Below, piece by piece: positions 35,172-45,196 of a stretch of DNA of 64,000 bases; position 1 is the first letter of the stretch; each line of letters starts with the position of its first letter. Location of the stretch: assembly GCA_017395635.1 (NCBI GenBank), contig JAFQOE010000041.1, forward strand, positions 16,702-80,701, given 5' to 3'. Both the position numbers and the translations under genes were made by a program. The notes beneath the pieces are model-generated. The model worked only from the letters and a program-made list of their open reading frames with translations. It was not told the DNA's origin and made no database searches. The stretch is from Lachnospiraceae bacterium. Its GTDB lineage: Bacteria; Bacillota; Clostridia; Lachnospirales; Lachnospiraceae.

Positions 35172-35414
35172 TTACTTCTCAATTCCTGCCTGCTTCAAAA
35201 GCTTAGCAACTGTTTCTGTTGGCTGAGCACCATTAGCTAACCACTTCTTAGCTGCCTCAGCGTCAATCTTAATTACGCTTGGCTCCTGATTAGGATCATA
35301 AGTACCGATTTCCTCGATGAATCTACCATCTCTTGGAGAACGTGCATCTGCAACTACTACTCTATAGAAAGGATGTCTCTTATATCCCATTCTCTTTAAT
35401 CTCATCTTTACCAT
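35172..35414 (-). CDS. rpsP: 30S ribosomal protein S16
   Basis: Small-subunit protein. 80 aa from ATG 35414, giving the family start [20 protein letters not shown]. An in-frame ATG at 35420 and a longer frame exist; AGGAGGTGA lies 10 bases before 35414 and 4 before 35420, so the exact start is not certain. [21 protein letters not shown] is diagnostic (shown nearly in full). Follows ffh. Confidence 0.95.
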   Translation of the reverse strand: MVKMRLKRMGYKRHPFYRVVVADARSPRDGRFIEEIGTYDPNQEPSVIKIDAEAAKKWLANGAQPTETVAKLLKQAGIEK

Positions 35415-35502
35415 TGTCATTTCACCTCCTTTAATATTTGCACACAATGTGCTACTTCAATATGTCCAAACCATTATGGTTTTTACATCAATAATAAATG
35501 TG

Positions 35503-36840
35503 TTAGAAACCGAATGGCATACGGAAACGCTTACCACGTTTGCCACCCATCATACCTGACATCTGTTTCATCATCTTTTGCATCTGTTCAAACTGCTTAA
35601 TCAGACGATTCACTTCACTGACATCTACACCTGCACCCATCGCAATTCTACGTTTGCGACTTGCATTCAGAATCTTTGGATTGGTACGTTCTTCTTTTGT
35701 CATGGACAAAATGATTGATTTCGGACGATTCATCTGTTTCTCGTCGATATCAACATCATTTAACTTACCCATTCCCGGAAGCATGGATAACATGCTCTGC
35801 ATACCACCCATTTTTTCCATCTGATCCATACTATCTAAAAAGTCATTGAAATCAAAAGTTGCCTTACGCATCTTCTGTTCCATTTCCTTGGCTTTGTCTT
35901 CATCAATGGCATTCTGTGCTTTCTCAATAAGAGATTCCACATCGCCCATTCCAAGAATTCGGCTTGCCATTCTGTCCGGATGAAATTGTTCCAACTCAGA
36001 AAGCTTCTCACCCATACCAACATAAAATATCGGCTTACCAGTTACTGCTTTAATCGAAAGAGCCGCACCACCTCGAGTGTCACCGTCTAACTTTGTAAGA
36101 ATAACACCATCTATACCAATCTGCTCGTTAAAGTTCGTTGCCACATTGACCGCATCCTGACCGGTCATAGCATCTACTGTTAAAATGGTATGCGTAACAG
36201 CTACATTTTCCTTAATCTGCTGCAGTTCTTCCATCATGGCCTCATCTACATGCAGACGACCTGCCGTATCTAAAAATACAATCTGTATATGATTCTTCGC
36301 TGCATGTTCTACAGCGGCTTTTGCAATATCAACCGGTGAATTATTCGCACCCATTGTAAATACAGGCACTCCTTGTTTCTCACCGTTAATCTCTAACTGC
36401 TTAATAGCAGCGGGACGATAGACGTCACAGGCTGTAAGTAAGCATTTTTTCCCTTTTTCCTTATACTTACCGGCAAGCTTAGCAACGGTAGTTGTCTTAC
36501 CAGCACCCTGAAGACCACACATCATAATAACTGTTACTTCATTGGAAGGAAGTAACTTAATCTCAGTCGTCTCAGAGCCCATCAACTTATCCATCTCTTC
36601 CTTAACAATCTTGATTACCATCTGTCCAGGATTCAGACCCTTCAAAACATCCTCACCAACTGCTCGTTCACTAACAGTATTGATGAACTGCTTTACCACC
36701 TTAAAGTTAACGTCAGCCTCTAACAAAGCTCGCTTAACCTCTTTCATAGCCTCCTTAACGTCAGCTTCTGTAAGAGAACCCTTGCTTCTTAACTTCTTAA
36801 ATGCATTCTGTAATTTATCTGATAAACTTTCAAATGCCAT
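35503..36840 (-). CDS. ffh: signal recognition particle GTPase Ffh (SRP54)
   Basis: Binds signal sequences and 4.5S/6S RNA and docks with FtsY. N domain, then G domain with GLQGAGKTTTVAKLAGKY (about 107-124), DTAGR, TKLDGDTRGGAALS, then the Met-rich M domain (about 300-445) ending KRFRMPFGF. 445 aa is typical. Start ATG 36840 follows GGGAGG. Preceded by ylxM, as in the conserved ylxM-ffh pair; a hairpin lies in the 60-bp gap. Confidence 0.98.
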   Translation of the reverse strand: MAFESLSDKLQNAFKKLRSKGSLTEADVKEAMKEVKRALLEADVNFKVVKQFINTVSERAVGEDVLKGLNPGQMVIKIVKEEMDKLMGSETTEIKLLPSNEVTVIMMCGLQGAGKTTTVAKLAGKYKEKGKKCLLTACDVYRPAAIKQLEINGEKQGVPVFTMGANNSPVDIAKAAVEHAAKNHIQIVFLDTAGRLHVDEAMMEELQQIKENVAVTHTILTVDAMTGQDAVNVATNFNEQIGIDGVILTKLDGDTRGGAALSIKAVTGKPIFYVGMGEKLSELEQFHPDRMASRILGMGDVESLIEKAQNAIDEDKAKEMEQKMRKATFDFNDFLDSMDQMEKMGGMQSMLSMLPGMGKLNDVDIDEKQMNRPKSIILSMTKEERTNPKILNASRKRRIAMGAGVDVSEVNRLIKQFEQMQKMMKQMSGMMGGKRGKRFRMPFGF

Positions 36841-36861
36841 ACCTGTGCCTCCCAGCGTTAA

Positions 36862-36894
36862 TCACTTGATTAAATTACTATGTTGATCAAGTGA
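36862..36894 (-). other. hairpin in the ylxM-ffh gap
   Basis: Perfect 9-bp inverted repeat tcacttgat/atcaagtga with a 15-nt loop, no T tract. Could be an mRNA processing or stability element between the two genes. Confidence 0.4.
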
Positions 36895-36900
36895 CACCAA

Positions 36901-37257
36901 CTAATAACTCTCATAAATTGCTTTCGAAATCTCTTCAATCTCATTGAGCTTCTCCTGCAATTCTTCTCTATCTGTCATACCCTTCAAATCTGTAGCCAAA
37001 TCATGAATACGACTTACTCGTTCTTTCGTATCCAAAAACTTTTCTACTAATCGAAGCTTTTCCTCATACTCTTCTAATATCTTATCGCATCTCTTTACAA
37101 GATCATACACACCTTGACGACTAATGCCCTCATCACGTGCAACCTCTGAATAAGATAAATCATCCAGTATAATATCGGAATAGATGTTCTTTTGATGCTC
37201 TGTTAATAGCTCACCGTAAAAATCAAATAATAACGCTTGTCGAACTATCTTTTCCAT
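36901..37257 (-). CDS. ylxM: SRP-associated HTH protein YlxM (UPF0122)
   Basis: Small helix-turn-helix protein that in streptococci modulates the SRP. 118 aa from ATG 37257 behind GAGGTGAGAG; a longer upstream frame is rejected because it adds 25 residues not typical of the family. Helices EHQKNIYSDIILDDLSYSEV (about 19-38) and RQGVYDLVKRCDKILEEYE are diagnostic. Encoded directly before ffh. Confidence 0.94.
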   Translation of the reverse strand: MEKIVRQALLFDFYGELLTEHQKNIYSDIILDDLSYSEVARDEGISRQGVYDLVKRCDKILEEYEEKLRLVEKFLDTKERVSRIHDLATDLKGMTDREELQEKLNEIEEISKAIYESY

Positions 37258-37313
37258 ATCTCTCACCTCTGTAAAGTATTTTTTCTTTACATCAACCTTG
37301 ACTAGTATATACA

Positions 37314-37358
37314 ATAAAAAACACTCTGTCAAGCTTTTTTTCTTGACAAAGTGTTTTT
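37314..37358 (-). terminator. intrinsic terminator after ribF
   Basis: A 16-bp stem aaaacactctgtcaag/cttgacaaagtgtttt with one mismatch and a short loop, then TTTTTATTG on the minus strand, starting within a few bases of the ribF stop. Separates the nusA cluster from ylxM-ffh. Confidence 0.9.
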
Positions 37359-37362
37359 ATTT

Positions 37363-38283
37363 TTATTGTAGCATTTGCTGCTTCATCGTTTCTATATCAT
37401 TGTGAATCTGTTTTGTCAGTTCAGCTATACTATTAAATCGTTCTTCCGGACGAATATAATATAACAACTCTGTTTTTAACTTTCTACCATACAAATCCCC
37501 ATCAAAATCAAGAAGATATGTTTCTAATCCAATCTTATGCTCACCTTCAATGGTTGGCTTTCGGCCTAAATTACTAATTCCAACATAGTACTCACCATCT
37601 ATCAAAACTCTACTTGCATAAACACCAAAAGACGGAGTCAATTTTTTCTCTGGTATTCTTTGATTCATAGTAGGAAAACCGATTGTACGTCCAAGGTGAT
37701 TGCCATGAATAACTTCTCCATATACAAAATACGGACTCCCCAACAATTCATTTGCAATATGAAAATGCGTTTCCAACATATCACGAATCAGAGTAGAACT
37801 TACCACCTTGCCATGTTGCGTTTTTTTAGGAAGCGCATGAACCTCAAATCCATACTCTTCTCCTAAAAGCTTTAGTAACCCTACATTTCCACTTCTACCC
37901 TTTCCAAAATGAAAGTCTTCACCTACATAGATAGAACGTGCGCCCAACTGTTTTGCTAAGCATTCAGAAACAAATTCCTCTGGCGAACAAGATGCAAACT
38001 CTCTTGTAAATGGATACTCTAATAATATATCCACACCCAATTCGGCAAAATAAAGTGCCTTTTCCTCTGATGTATAGATACTCTTCTTTGAGCCTCCGGA
38101 AAGCACTGAGATAGGACTGTCACCAAATGTAAATACTAACGCTTGTCTTCCTATATGACGCTCCTTCATTAAGCCATCAACCAACAATTGATGCCCTATG
38201 TGAATCCCATCAAACTTACCAAGAGCAATTGCTGTACCTGTTGTATGAAATTGTCGCGCATCATCATTTTGTAAATATATCAT
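37363..38283 (-). CDS. ribF: bifunctional riboflavin kinase / FAD synthetase
   Basis: Makes FMN from riboflavin, then FAD. N-terminal adenylyltransferase with ALGKFDGIHIGHQLLVDG (about 20-37) and a later SSTLIRDML; C-terminal kinase with HGNHLGRTIGFPTMN (about 197-211) and FGVYASRVLIDGEYYVG. 306 aa is typical. Last gene of the nusA-truB cluster, 95 bp after truB. Start ATG 38283 follows AAGGAC. Confidence 0.96.
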   Translation of the reverse strand: MIYLQNDDARQFHTTGTAIALGKFDGIHIGHQLLVDGLMKERHIGRQALVFTFGDSPISVLSGGSKKSIYTSEEKALYFAELGVDILLEYPFTREFASCSPEEFVSECLAKQLGARSIYVGEDFHFGKGRSGNVGLLKLLGEEYGFEVHALPKKTQHGKVVSSTLIRDMLETHFHIANELLGSPYFVYGEVIHGNHLGRTIGFPTMNQRIPEKKLTPSFGVYASRVLIDGEYYVGISNLGRKPTIEGEHKIGLETYLLDFDGDLYGRKLKTELLYYIRPEERFNSIAELTKQIHNDIETMKQQMLQ

Positions 38284-38298
38284 ATTCTGTCCTTATTT

Positions 38299-38325
38299 GT
38301 AACTATTCAGTATCTTCAGAGTTAC
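38299..38325. repeat. dispersed palindromic intergenic repeat
   Basis: The copy gtaactattcagtatc plus ttcagagttac lies between truB and ribF; inverted ends gtaact/agttac. Close to the copy at 3755-3788. Confidence 0.5.
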
Positions 38326-38378
38326 CCCTATTCTATAAAACCAGCTATTCCAATCATTAGAAGAATCTTCTTAATTCT

Positions 38379-39296
38379 CTATAAAAACATCTTATCAGCT
38401 TTCCACGCCCTCATATCACTTCGATATTGATAGGTAGCAGTAAAATTATCTTCCATATCATAAACAAGACAAAGTTTATCATCTTCTTTGACCGGACAAC
38501 CATCCGCAAAATCTCTTTCTTTCAAAATATTACCATTCATAAGTTTCTTATGACCTTCCTCTGTCACCCTGCATTTATCACACAATGGAAACATTTCATC
38601 AATCGGTAATATGTATTCTGAAATGCGATTTGTATGCACCAATTCTTCTATTTGATTTAATCGTAATGCATCTTCCACAGTAAACACCTTACCTGTTTCT
38701 GTTGCATTCACACTTCCGCGAATCAGTTTATCCATGATTCCGCCACAGCCAAGCTTATCTCCAATATCACGACATAGGCTTCGGATATAAGTTCCTTTTC
38801 CGCAAAGAATCTTCATTCTTACATAAGGAAGTTCTATGGAAAGAATTTCAATCGAATGAATTGTAACCGATCTTGGTTGTCTTTCAATTTCAATCCCTTC
38901 TCTTGCTAATTCATAAAGCTTCTTGCCATTCACCTTAATAGCGGAATACATCGGTGGAATCTGGTCATACTCTCCTACAAAAGAAAAAATCGCTTCTTTT
39001 ATCTCTTGTTCTGACGCAGTCACTTCTGATTGGGTTAGTATCTTACCCGAACTATCTTCTGTGTCAGTTGTTTTCCCAAGCAATAATGTAGCTTCGTAGC
39101 TTTTATCTTTGTCCGTCAACACATCACAAAGTTTAGTCGCCTTTCCCAAGCAAACCACTAACACACCTTCTGCATCCGGGTCTAATGTCCCTGTGTGTCC
39201 GATTTTCTTTTGCTTTAAGATACCTCGGAGCTTTGCAACTACATCAAACGAAGTAAATCCCGGTTCTTTATATACATTGATTACACCATTATACAT
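38379..39296 (-). CDS. truB: tRNA pseudouridine-55 synthase
   Basis: Forms pseudouridine 55 in the T loop of tRNAs. 305 aa from ATG 39296 (AGGTGA upstream); a GTG frame four codons longer overlaps nrnA more and is less likely. Catalytic region GHTGTLDPDAEGVLVVCLG (about 34-52), CGKGTYIRSLCRDIG, and a C-terminal PUA-like domain. The ATG falls seven bases upstream of the nrnA stop codon end, so the genes overlap and are likely coupled. Confidence 0.96.
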   Translation of the reverse strand: MYNGVINVYKEPGFTSFDVVAKLRGILKQKKIGHTGTLDPDAEGVLVVCLGKATKLCDVLTDKDKSYEATLLLGKTTDTEDSSGKILTQSEVTASEQEIKEAIFSFVGEYDQIPPMYSAIKVNGKKLYELAREGIEIERQPRSVTIHSIEILSIELPYVRMKILCGKGTYIRSLCRDIGDKLGCGGIMDKLIRGSVNATETGKVFTVEDALRLNQIEELVHTNRISEYILPIDEMFPLCDKCRVTEEGHKKLMNGNILKERDFADGCPVKEDDKLCLVYDMEDNFTATYQYRSDMRAWKADKMFL

Positions 39297-40266
39297 ACTT
39301 ATCTTCACCTAGTTCAGCATCTAACTGTTCTTTAATCATTTCAGTGACTTTGAGCATAATTGTATCCTTGTCACCTTCCACTTCACATCCGGCAGCTTTA
39401 ACATGACCACCACCACCAAGCGCGCAAGCAATTAAATTCACATTTACAACATCATTGGAGCGAAGAGAACATTTAAAAGTACCTTTATAGGGATATTCAT
39501 ACATCCAGAGTGCACATTCCACACCTTCCGTAATACGAAGAGCATCCACAATACCATCTGTATCAAGGTTAGTCGCTTCATTCTCATCAAATACATCTTT
39601 TGTAAGACAAGATACAATTACCTTTCCATCAAACATCAAAAATGCTGAATCCAATGCTTTCGCAAGCATTTTGTTCTGTTTGTAAGTCTTTTTATAAAAA
39701 GTCCCATCAATTACTAACGAACTTCTAGCCCCTTTTTCAATCAGCTTACCAGCGATTTCCATAGTCTGTCTTGTTGTATTTGTATACTTAAACACACCTG
39801 TGTCATGAACAATTCCAAGATACAGACACTCTGCACATTCCATGCTAATTTTGTCTTCTTCTAACAAAGTAAAAATCGCTTCCGCTGTTGCACTACACTC
39901 CGTTTTCAAAAAACAGACATCGCCAAAACCTACATTGCTTATGTGATGATCCACACACATGGTTCGTTTTGCATCATGAAAATAACTTTCAAACTCACCA
40001 TGTCTGTCTAGATCTCCACTATCTAAGGAAATGCACAAATCGTACACTTTATCCTGTTTTTCGTGTAGAACCTGATCCGCTCCACTCAAAAACATGAATT
40101 CTTCTTTGAATTCATCCAAATAAATATCTACTTTTTTATCAGAATAATTGTTTAATACATAATTATACACACCAAGACAGGAACCAACACAGTCTCCATC
40201 CGGACGCATATGCCCTAAAATCACAATAGAGTCAGCATTTTCAATTTCCCTTATAAAATCGTTCAT
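39289..40266 (-). CDS. nrnA: bifunctional oligoribonuclease / pAp phosphatase NrnA
   Basis: DHH/DHHA1 phosphoesterase that degrades nano-RNAs and pAp. Metal motifs LGHMRPDGDCVGSCLG (about 17-32), SLDSGD, VDHHISN, and DHHA1 end GGGGHVKAAGCEV (about 290-302). 325 aa is typical. Between rbfA and truB, the standard place in Firmicutes. Start ATG 40266 follows GGGAG. Confidence 0.95.
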   Translation of the reverse strand: MNDFIREIENADSIVILGHMRPDGDCVGSCLGVYNYVLNNYSDKKVDIYLDEFKEEFMFLSGADQVLHEKQDKVYDLCISLDSGDLDRHGEFESYFHDAKRTMCVDHHISNVGFGDVCFLKTECSATAEAIFTLLEEDKISMECAECLYLGIVHDTGVFKYTNTTRQTMEIAGKLIEKGARSSLVIDGTFYKKTYKQNKMLAKALDSAFLMFDGKVIVSCLTKDVFDENEATNLDTDGIVDALRITEGVECALWMYEYPYKGTFKCSLRSNDVVNVNLIACALGGGGHVKAAGCEVEGDKDTIMLKVTEMIKEQLDAELGEDKYV

Positions 40267-40274
40267 ATTACTCC

Positions 40275-40691
40275 CTATTCCTCATCTGTATCCATATCCT
40301 CAACCATATCTGTGCTTTCATCTTGTGAAGCACTACCCTGGCTACGGATTACGTCATCAATCTTCTTTGACATATTAATTGCATACTCAATCGACTGATC
40401 CATACAAAAAGTAATCTCTGGTGTATTTCTAAGGTTAATGCTTCTGGCAAGCTCTCTACGAATATAACCAGCTGCACTTTTCAAACCTGCAAGCGTATCT
40501 GCCTGAGCTTCTTCATTGCCCAATACAGAAATGTACGCTTTACACTCCTTCAAATCTGGAGTCACAAATACATCTGTCACTGATGTCATAGGATGAATTC
40601 TAGGATCCTTAATCTCGCGACTAATAATCCTAGAAAGCTCCTTTTGAACCTCTCCATTGATACGCGTATTTTTAATACTAGTACGTCTCAT
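40275..40691 (-). CDS. rbfA: ribosome-binding factor A
   Basis: Small KH-fold protein for 30S maturation. NGEVQKELSRIISREIKDPR (about 13-32) and YIRRELARSINLRNTPEITF are diagnostic. 138 aa includes an acidic tail of about 20 residues (DMVEDMDTDEE). Start ATG 40691 follows AAGGAA. Lies directly after infB. Confidence 0.96.
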   Translation of the reverse strand: MRRTSIKNTRINGEVQKELSRIISREIKDPRIHPMTSVTDVFVTPDLKECKAYISVLGNEEAQADTLAGLKSAAGYIRRELARSINLRNTPEITFCMDQSIEYAINMSKKIDDVIRSQGSASQDESTDMVEDMDTDEE

Positions 40692-40703
40692 TTCTATTCC
40701 TTT

Positions 40704-43376
40704 CTATCTTGGTACCTCTACCATCTCGTAAGCTTCAATCATATCGTCTTCTCTCAAATCATTGAAGTTTTCAAGAACAATACCACACTCAAAACCATTC
40801 TTAACTTCTTTAACGTCATCCTTGAAACGCTTTAATGAAGCAAGAGGTCCTTCGTAAATCAATTCCTCTGCACGAGTAATTCGTACACTTGATTTTTTAC
40901 GAATAATACCATCTAATACGAAACAACCTGCAATTGTACCAACGCCTGATGCCTTAAATGTCTGACGAACAATCAAATGTCCTGTCACCTGTTCTTCAAA
41001 TACAGGATCCAACATACCCTTCATAGCTGCTTCTATATCTTCAATTGCGTTATAAATAACCTTATAAAGTCTTAAATCAACCTTTTCTCTCTCTGCCACA
41101 TCCTTAGCTTGTGCATCCGGACGGATATTAAATCCGATAATAATCGCATTTGATGCAGATGCAAGAATAACGTCAGACTCATTAATTGCACCAACGCCGG
41201 CATGAATGACCTTGATAACAACCTCTTCATTAGATAACTTAAGTAAACTCTGTTTAACTGCTTCTACAGAACCCTGAACGTCAGCCTTAACAACTAAGTT
41301 CAACTCTTTCACGTTACCAGCCTGAATCTGAGAGAACAAATCATCCAATGACATTCTAGCCTTTGTCTCAGCTAATAACTTCTCTTTATCCTGAGCAATA
41401 TAAGTTTCAGCCATAGAACGAGCTTCCTTCTCGTTCTTAGTTGCAACGAATATTTCGCCTGCTGCAGGAACGCCATTCAAACCAAGAATTTCAACCGGCT
41501 GAGAAGGACCAGCTTCTTTTACATTCTGTCCTTTGTCATTCAACATCGCACGTACTCTACCGTAAGCACTACCAACTGCGATAGTATCACCAACCTTCAT
41601 AGTACCTTTCTGAACTAACATAGTTGCAACCGGACCACGACCCTTATCAAGCTCACCTTCAATAACAATACCACGAGCTTTACGGTTAGGATTTGCTTTC
41701 AATTCTAACACTTCTGCTGTTAACAAAATCATCTCAAGAAGATTATCGATACCTTCCTTAGTATGTGCAGAAACCGGACAAAATACTGTAGATCCGCCCC
41801 AATCTTCTGCAATTAATTCATACTCAACCAATTCCTGTTTAACACGCTCAACATTAGCACTCTCTTTATCAATTTTATTAACTGCAACAATAATTTCGAT
41901 ACCAGCAGCTTTTGCATGGTTAATAGCCTCAACTGTCTGTGGCATTACACCATCATCTGCTGCAACAACCAAAATTGCGATATCTGTAGATTGTGCACCA
42001 CGCATACGCATCGCTGTAAATGCTTCATGTCCAGGAGTATCCAAAAATGTAATTTGCTGACCATTTGCCTCAACCGTATAAGCACCAATATGCTGTGTAA
42101 TACCACCAGCCTCACCGGTTGTTACATGAGTTGCACGAATTGCATCCAAAAGAGAAGTTTTACCATGGTCAACGTGACCCATTACACAAACTACTGGAGG
42201 ACGTTCACTCATCAACGATTCGTCTTCTTCCTCTTCTCTTAACATTTCTTCAATAACGTCAACTTTAACTTCCTCTTCCGCAATACAGTTATACTCCAAT
42301 GCTATTTCTGCAGCTTTCTCAAAATCAAGATCTGTATTAACAGTAACCATTTCACCTGCCATGAACAACTTCTTAATTAATTGTGATACAGGTGTTTTTA
42401 TCTTATCTGCTAATTCCTGAACTGTTAATACCTCTGGTAATTCAATTGTACGAATTACTGGTTCTGCAGGTTCCTCCTGTTTTGGCTTCTGAACCGGTTT
42501 ATTAACTGGTTTTGTGCCCTTTACAGTAAAGTGCTCATTTTTCTTACGATTTCTCTTTCTGCTATCGCCATCCTCATATAAGGAACTCTTATCTCTTTCC
42601 TTTTTCTCTTTGTGACGATCCATTCTGTCACGATCCATCGATGCACGATCCATAGGTGCCGGAATAGAAAGCTTTTCTTCTCTTCTATCATCTCTTCTTC
42701 CATCACGACGACCATTCTGTCCGCCACGATTATCAGCAAAATCCTTACGATCTCTATCACCCTGTGGACGATTACCACCAAAGTCTCTTCTATCACCCTG
42801 TGGACGATTGCCACCAAAATCTCTTCTATCTCCTTGAGGGCGACCATTTCTATCTCCCTGTGGACGATTGCCGCCAAAATCTCTTCTATCTCCCTGTGGA
42901 CGGTTGCCACCAAAATCTCTTCTATCCCCCTGCGGACGACCATTTCTATCTCCCTGTGGGCGATTGCCACCAAAATCTCTTCTATCTCCCTGTGGACGAC
43001 CATTTCTGTCTCCCTGTGGGCGATTGCCACCAAAATCTCTTCTATCTCCTTGAGGGCGACCATTTCTATCTCCCTGCGGACGACCTTCCGGTCTTTCTCT
43101 TCTCTCATTCATTGGAGCTTCCGGTTTCGCCTGTGTAGCGGATACTTCCGGTTTCTTATTCGTAGTATCCTCGTTCTTTGCAGGAGCCTCTTTTTTCTCC
43201 GTTGCAACCGGGTTTACCTTTTTTGTAAAACGGCTACGAACCTTATCTGCTTCCTCTTCTGAAACAGAACTCATGTGATTCTTAACATCAACGCCGTCTT
43301 TCTTTAAAATCTCTATCACTTCTTTACTGTCTTTATCAAGACTCTTTGCTAATTCATAAACTCTAACTTTTGCCAA
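40704..43376 (-). CDS. infB: translation initiation factor IF-2 with RG-rich repeat region
   Basis: GTPase that brings initiator tRNA to the 30S subunit. Starts with TTG 43376 behind GGAGGTG; the N-terminus [20 protein letters not shown] is right. Residues 98-210 are [24 protein letters not shown] repeats, basic and Gly/Arg-rich. IF2_N follows at about 312-362, then the G domain with GHVDHGKTS (about 400-408), [18 protein letters not shown] and NKID. 890 aa is longer than Bacillus IF-2 owing to the repeats. Part of the nusA-rbfA series. Confidence 0.98.
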   Translation of the reverse strand: MAKVRVYELAKSLDKDSKEVIEILKKDGVDVKNHMSSVSEEEADKVRSRFTKKVNPVATEKKEAPAKNEDTTNKKPEVSATQAKPEAPMNERRERPEGRPQGDRNGRPQGDRRDFGGNRPQGDRNGRPQGDRRDFGGNRPQGDRNGRPQGDRRDFGGNRPQGDRRDFGGNRPQGDRNGRPQGDRRDFGGNRPQGDRRDFGGNRPQGDRDRKDFADNRGGQNGRRDGRRDDRREEKLSIPAPMDRASMDRDRMDRHKEKKERDKSSLYEDGDSRKRNRKKNEHFTVKGTKPVNKPVQKPKQEEPAEPVIRTIELPEVLTVQELADKIKTPVSQLIKKLFMAGEMVTVNTDLDFEKAAEIALEYNCIAEEEVKVDVIEEMLREEEEDESLMSERPPVVCVMGHVDHGKTSLLDAIRATHVTTGEAGGITQHIGAYTVEANGQQITFLDTPGHEAFTAMRMRGAQSTDIAILVVAADDGVMPQTVEAINHAKAAGIEIIVAVNKIDKESANVERVKQELVEYELIAEDWGGSTVFCPVSAHTKEGIDNLLEMILLTAEVLELKANPNRKARGIVIEGELDKGRGPVATMLVQKGTMKVGDTIAVGSAYGRVRAMLNDKGQNVKEAGPSQPVEILGLNGVPAAGEIFVATKNEKEARSMAETYIAQDKEKLLAETKARMSLDDLFSQIQAGNVKELNLVVKADVQGSVEAVKQSLLKLSNEEVVIKVIHAGVGAINESDVILASASNAIIIGFNIRPDAQAKDVAEREKVDLRLYKVIYNAIEDIEAAMKGMLDPVFEEQVTGHLIVRQTFKASGVGTIAGCFVLDGIIRKKSSVRITRAEELIYEGPLASLKRFKDDVKEVKNGFECGIVLENFNDLREDDMIEAYEMVEVPR
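42747..43085 (-). repeat. in-frame tandem repeat in infB
   Basis: Units of 60 bp (20 codons) and a shorter 33-bp variant, nearly identical at the DNA level, encode the RG-rich segment of IF-2. The high DNA identity implies recent expansion or gene conversion, so the copy number probably varies among strains. Confidence 0.85.
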
Positions 43377-43379
43377 TGG

Positions 43380-43700
43380 TTACACCTCCGAATTATCACA
43401 ACAATCAATTTGCTTTATGACTGCATTTGCAAGACCTTCATCTGTCACTGCTAATGATGCACGAAATTCTTTTCCACATGCATTTCCAAGCGAATTCTTG
43501 TCTGCAAATACTTTTATAGTTACTTGGTAATAGTCACACATATTTCTAAACTTCTTTTTTGTATTATTCGATGCATCTCCTGCAACAACAACAAGATAAG
43601 CACTACCTTCTTTCACAGCTTTCTCGGTAGAAAACTCTCCGGTTACCGTCTTTCCTGCCTTTGTAGCAATTCCCAACATCGATAATGCTTTATTATTCAA
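43380..43700 (-). CDS. ylxQ: L7Ae-family RNA-binding protein YlxQ
   Basis: K-turn-binding-type small protein of unclear function. 106 aa with LSMLGIATKAGKTVTGEFST (about 6-25), AYLVVVAGDASNNTKKKF and the fold end EFRASLAVTDEGLANAVIKQ. Starts at TTG 43700, eight bases inside the end of ylxR, with GGAG upstream. Overlap indicates translational coupling. Confidence 0.9.
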   Translation of the reverse strand: MNNKALSMLGIATKAGKTVTGEFSTEKAVKEGSAYLVVVAGDASNNTKKKFRNMCDYYQVTIKVFADKNSLGNACGKEFRASLAVTDEGLANAVIKQIDCCDNSEV

Positions 43701-43959
43701 TGTCCATCATCTCCTTACCTAACTTTTCATAAATATCCTGTCCGATGGACATTTTAAAGGATCGCTCAAGACCTTTTGATTTTACAGCTTTATCAAAACA
43801 CTCTCTATTCAAATGTATATATGCTCCTCTTCCGTTTAACTTTCCGGTCAAGTCTAACAAAATCTCATCTTCTTTTGTTTTAACAATTCGAAGCATCTCT
43901 TTTTTCGCGATCATTTCACCACAGCCGATACATTTCCGAAGCGGTGTCTTCTTTGCCAT
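43693..43959 (-). CDS. rnpM: RNase P modulator / YlxR family protein
   Basis: Small RNA-binding protein (DUF448), reported as an RNase P modulator in Bacillus. 88 aa with PLRKCIGCGEMIAKKEMLRI (about 5-24) and LTGKLNGRGAYIHLN. Between nusA and ylxQ as expected. Also known as ylxR. Start ATG 43959. Confidence 0.93.
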   Translation of the reverse strand: MAKKTPLRKCIGCGEMIAKKEMLRIVKTKEDEILLDLTGKLNGRGAYIHLNRECFDKAVKSKGLERSFKMSIGQDIYEKLGKEMMDIE

Positions 43960-43996
43960 TTATATCACATCCTATCTATTACAATCCTTCTAAAGT

Positions 43997-44030
43997 CGAA
44001 CATAACTATTAAACATCTTCATAGTTACAG
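43997..44030. repeat. dispersed palindromic intergenic repeat
   Basis: Between nusA and rnpM: cataactattaaacatc plus ttcatagttacag, with inverted ends taactat/atagtta. The copy falls inside an otherwise tightly packed operon, in its largest gap. Confidence 0.5.
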
Positions 44031-44053
44031 TACAACAATCTTTATTGACTCAA

Positions 44054-45163
44054 TTACTCCTCGTAATTATCTTCTGAATATTCCTCATCATATTCGTCAT
44101 ACTCGTCATAATCATCATAACCATAAGCTTCTCTTGCTTGTGACTCACTCTTAATATCAATCTTAAACCCTGTAAGTCTTGCAGCAAGACGTGCATTCTG
44201 ACCTTCTTTACCAATCGCAAGCGACAACTGATAATCCGGTACAATAACCTGTGCACTCTTCTCTTCTTCATCCACTTTCACATCTACAACCTTAGATGGA
44301 CTTAATGCATTTTCGATAAAGATTGCTGGGTCTTCGTTCCATGTAATAATATCAATCTTCTCGCCCTTCAAATCATCCACAATTGTATTAACACGATTAC
44401 CATTCATACCAACACATGCACCAACTGGATCTACATTAGGATCATTGGACCATACAGCAATCTTAGAACGGGAACCTGCTTCACGTGAAATTGATTTGAT
44501 TTCTACTGTTCCGTCTGCAACCTCTGTAACTTCTTTCTCAAACAAACGTTTAACAAGTTCCGGATGTGTACGTGAAACAATCACTTTAGGTCCTTTATTA
44601 GTTTCCTTTACTTCGACAATATATAGCTTAATACGATCTGTTGGTCTATAATGTTCTGTTTTTACCTGCTCGTTCTCCATTAATAAAGCATCCATCTTAT
44701 CATCTAAGCTAACAGAAATATTCTTTCCTACATAACGTTGAACAACACCCGTTACAACATCCTTTTCTTTGCAGTAAAAATGCTCATACAAAGCTCTCTT
44801 TTCTTCTTCTTTAATTGTCTGAACAATAACACTTCTTGCCTGTTGAGCTGCGATACGACCAAAATTCTTTGGTGTAATCTCAATATTAACAATATCTCCT
44901 ACTGCATGCTTTTTACTAATCATCAAAGCTTTCTCTAATGCGATTTCTGTCGCATCATCTTCTACTTCCTCAACTACTGTTTTAGCCGCATATACTTCAA
45001 TAGCTCCTGTTTCACGGTCCATATTCACTGTAACATTATCACTTTTACCGAAATCCTTCTTACATGCATCTAATAAAGATTTCTCAATCGCTTCAATAAT
45101 TACATCCTTTGCAATTCCTTTTTCTTTCTCGATTTGCTCTAAAGCAATCATCAATTCAGTCAT
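44054..45163 (-). CDS. nusA: transcription termination/antitermination factor NusA
   Basis: Binds RNA polymerase and nascent RNA to adjust pausing and termination. N-terminal domain, S1 domain (about 135-200, VVTGVVQRYVGKNISVSL), then two KH domains with VGACVGMNGNRVNTIV (about 250-265) and LAIGKEGQNARLAARLTG. 369 aa, no C-terminal acidic repeats of the E. coli kind, but a Tyr/Asp/Glu tail (YDDYDEYDEYDEEYSEDNYE). Start ATG 45163 follows AAGGAGG. Confidence 0.98.
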   Translation of the reverse strand: MTELMIALEQIEKEKGIAKDVIIEAIEKSLLDACKKDFGKSDNVTVNMDRETGAIEVYAAKTVVEEVEDDATEIALEKALMISKKHAVGDIVNIEITPKNFGRIAAQQARSVIVQTIKEEEKRALYEHFYCKEKDVVTGVVQRYVGKNISVSLDDKMDALLMENEQVKTEHYRPTDRIKLYIVEVKETNKGPKVIVSRTHPELVKRLFEKEVTEVADGTVEIKSISREAGSRSKIAVWSNDPNVDPVGACVGMNGNRVNTIVDDLKGEKIDIITWNEDPAIFIENALSPSKVVDVKVDEEEKSAQVIVPDYQLSLAIGKEGQNARLAARLTGFKIDIKSESQAREAYGYDDYDEYDEYDEEYSEDNYEE

Positions 45164-45196
45164 TTTTCCAACTCCTCCTTGTTTGTATATTCATTA

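Noticed and set aside
42747..43085. Regular repeats that might suggest a CRISPR array
   Set aside because: Units are contiguous and coding, with no unique spacers, and lie inside infB.
42612..43262. Long plus-strand open frames rich in Ser/Ile or Pro/Cys
   Set aside because: They are antisense shadows of the repeats in infB and have no ribosome site or family resemblance.
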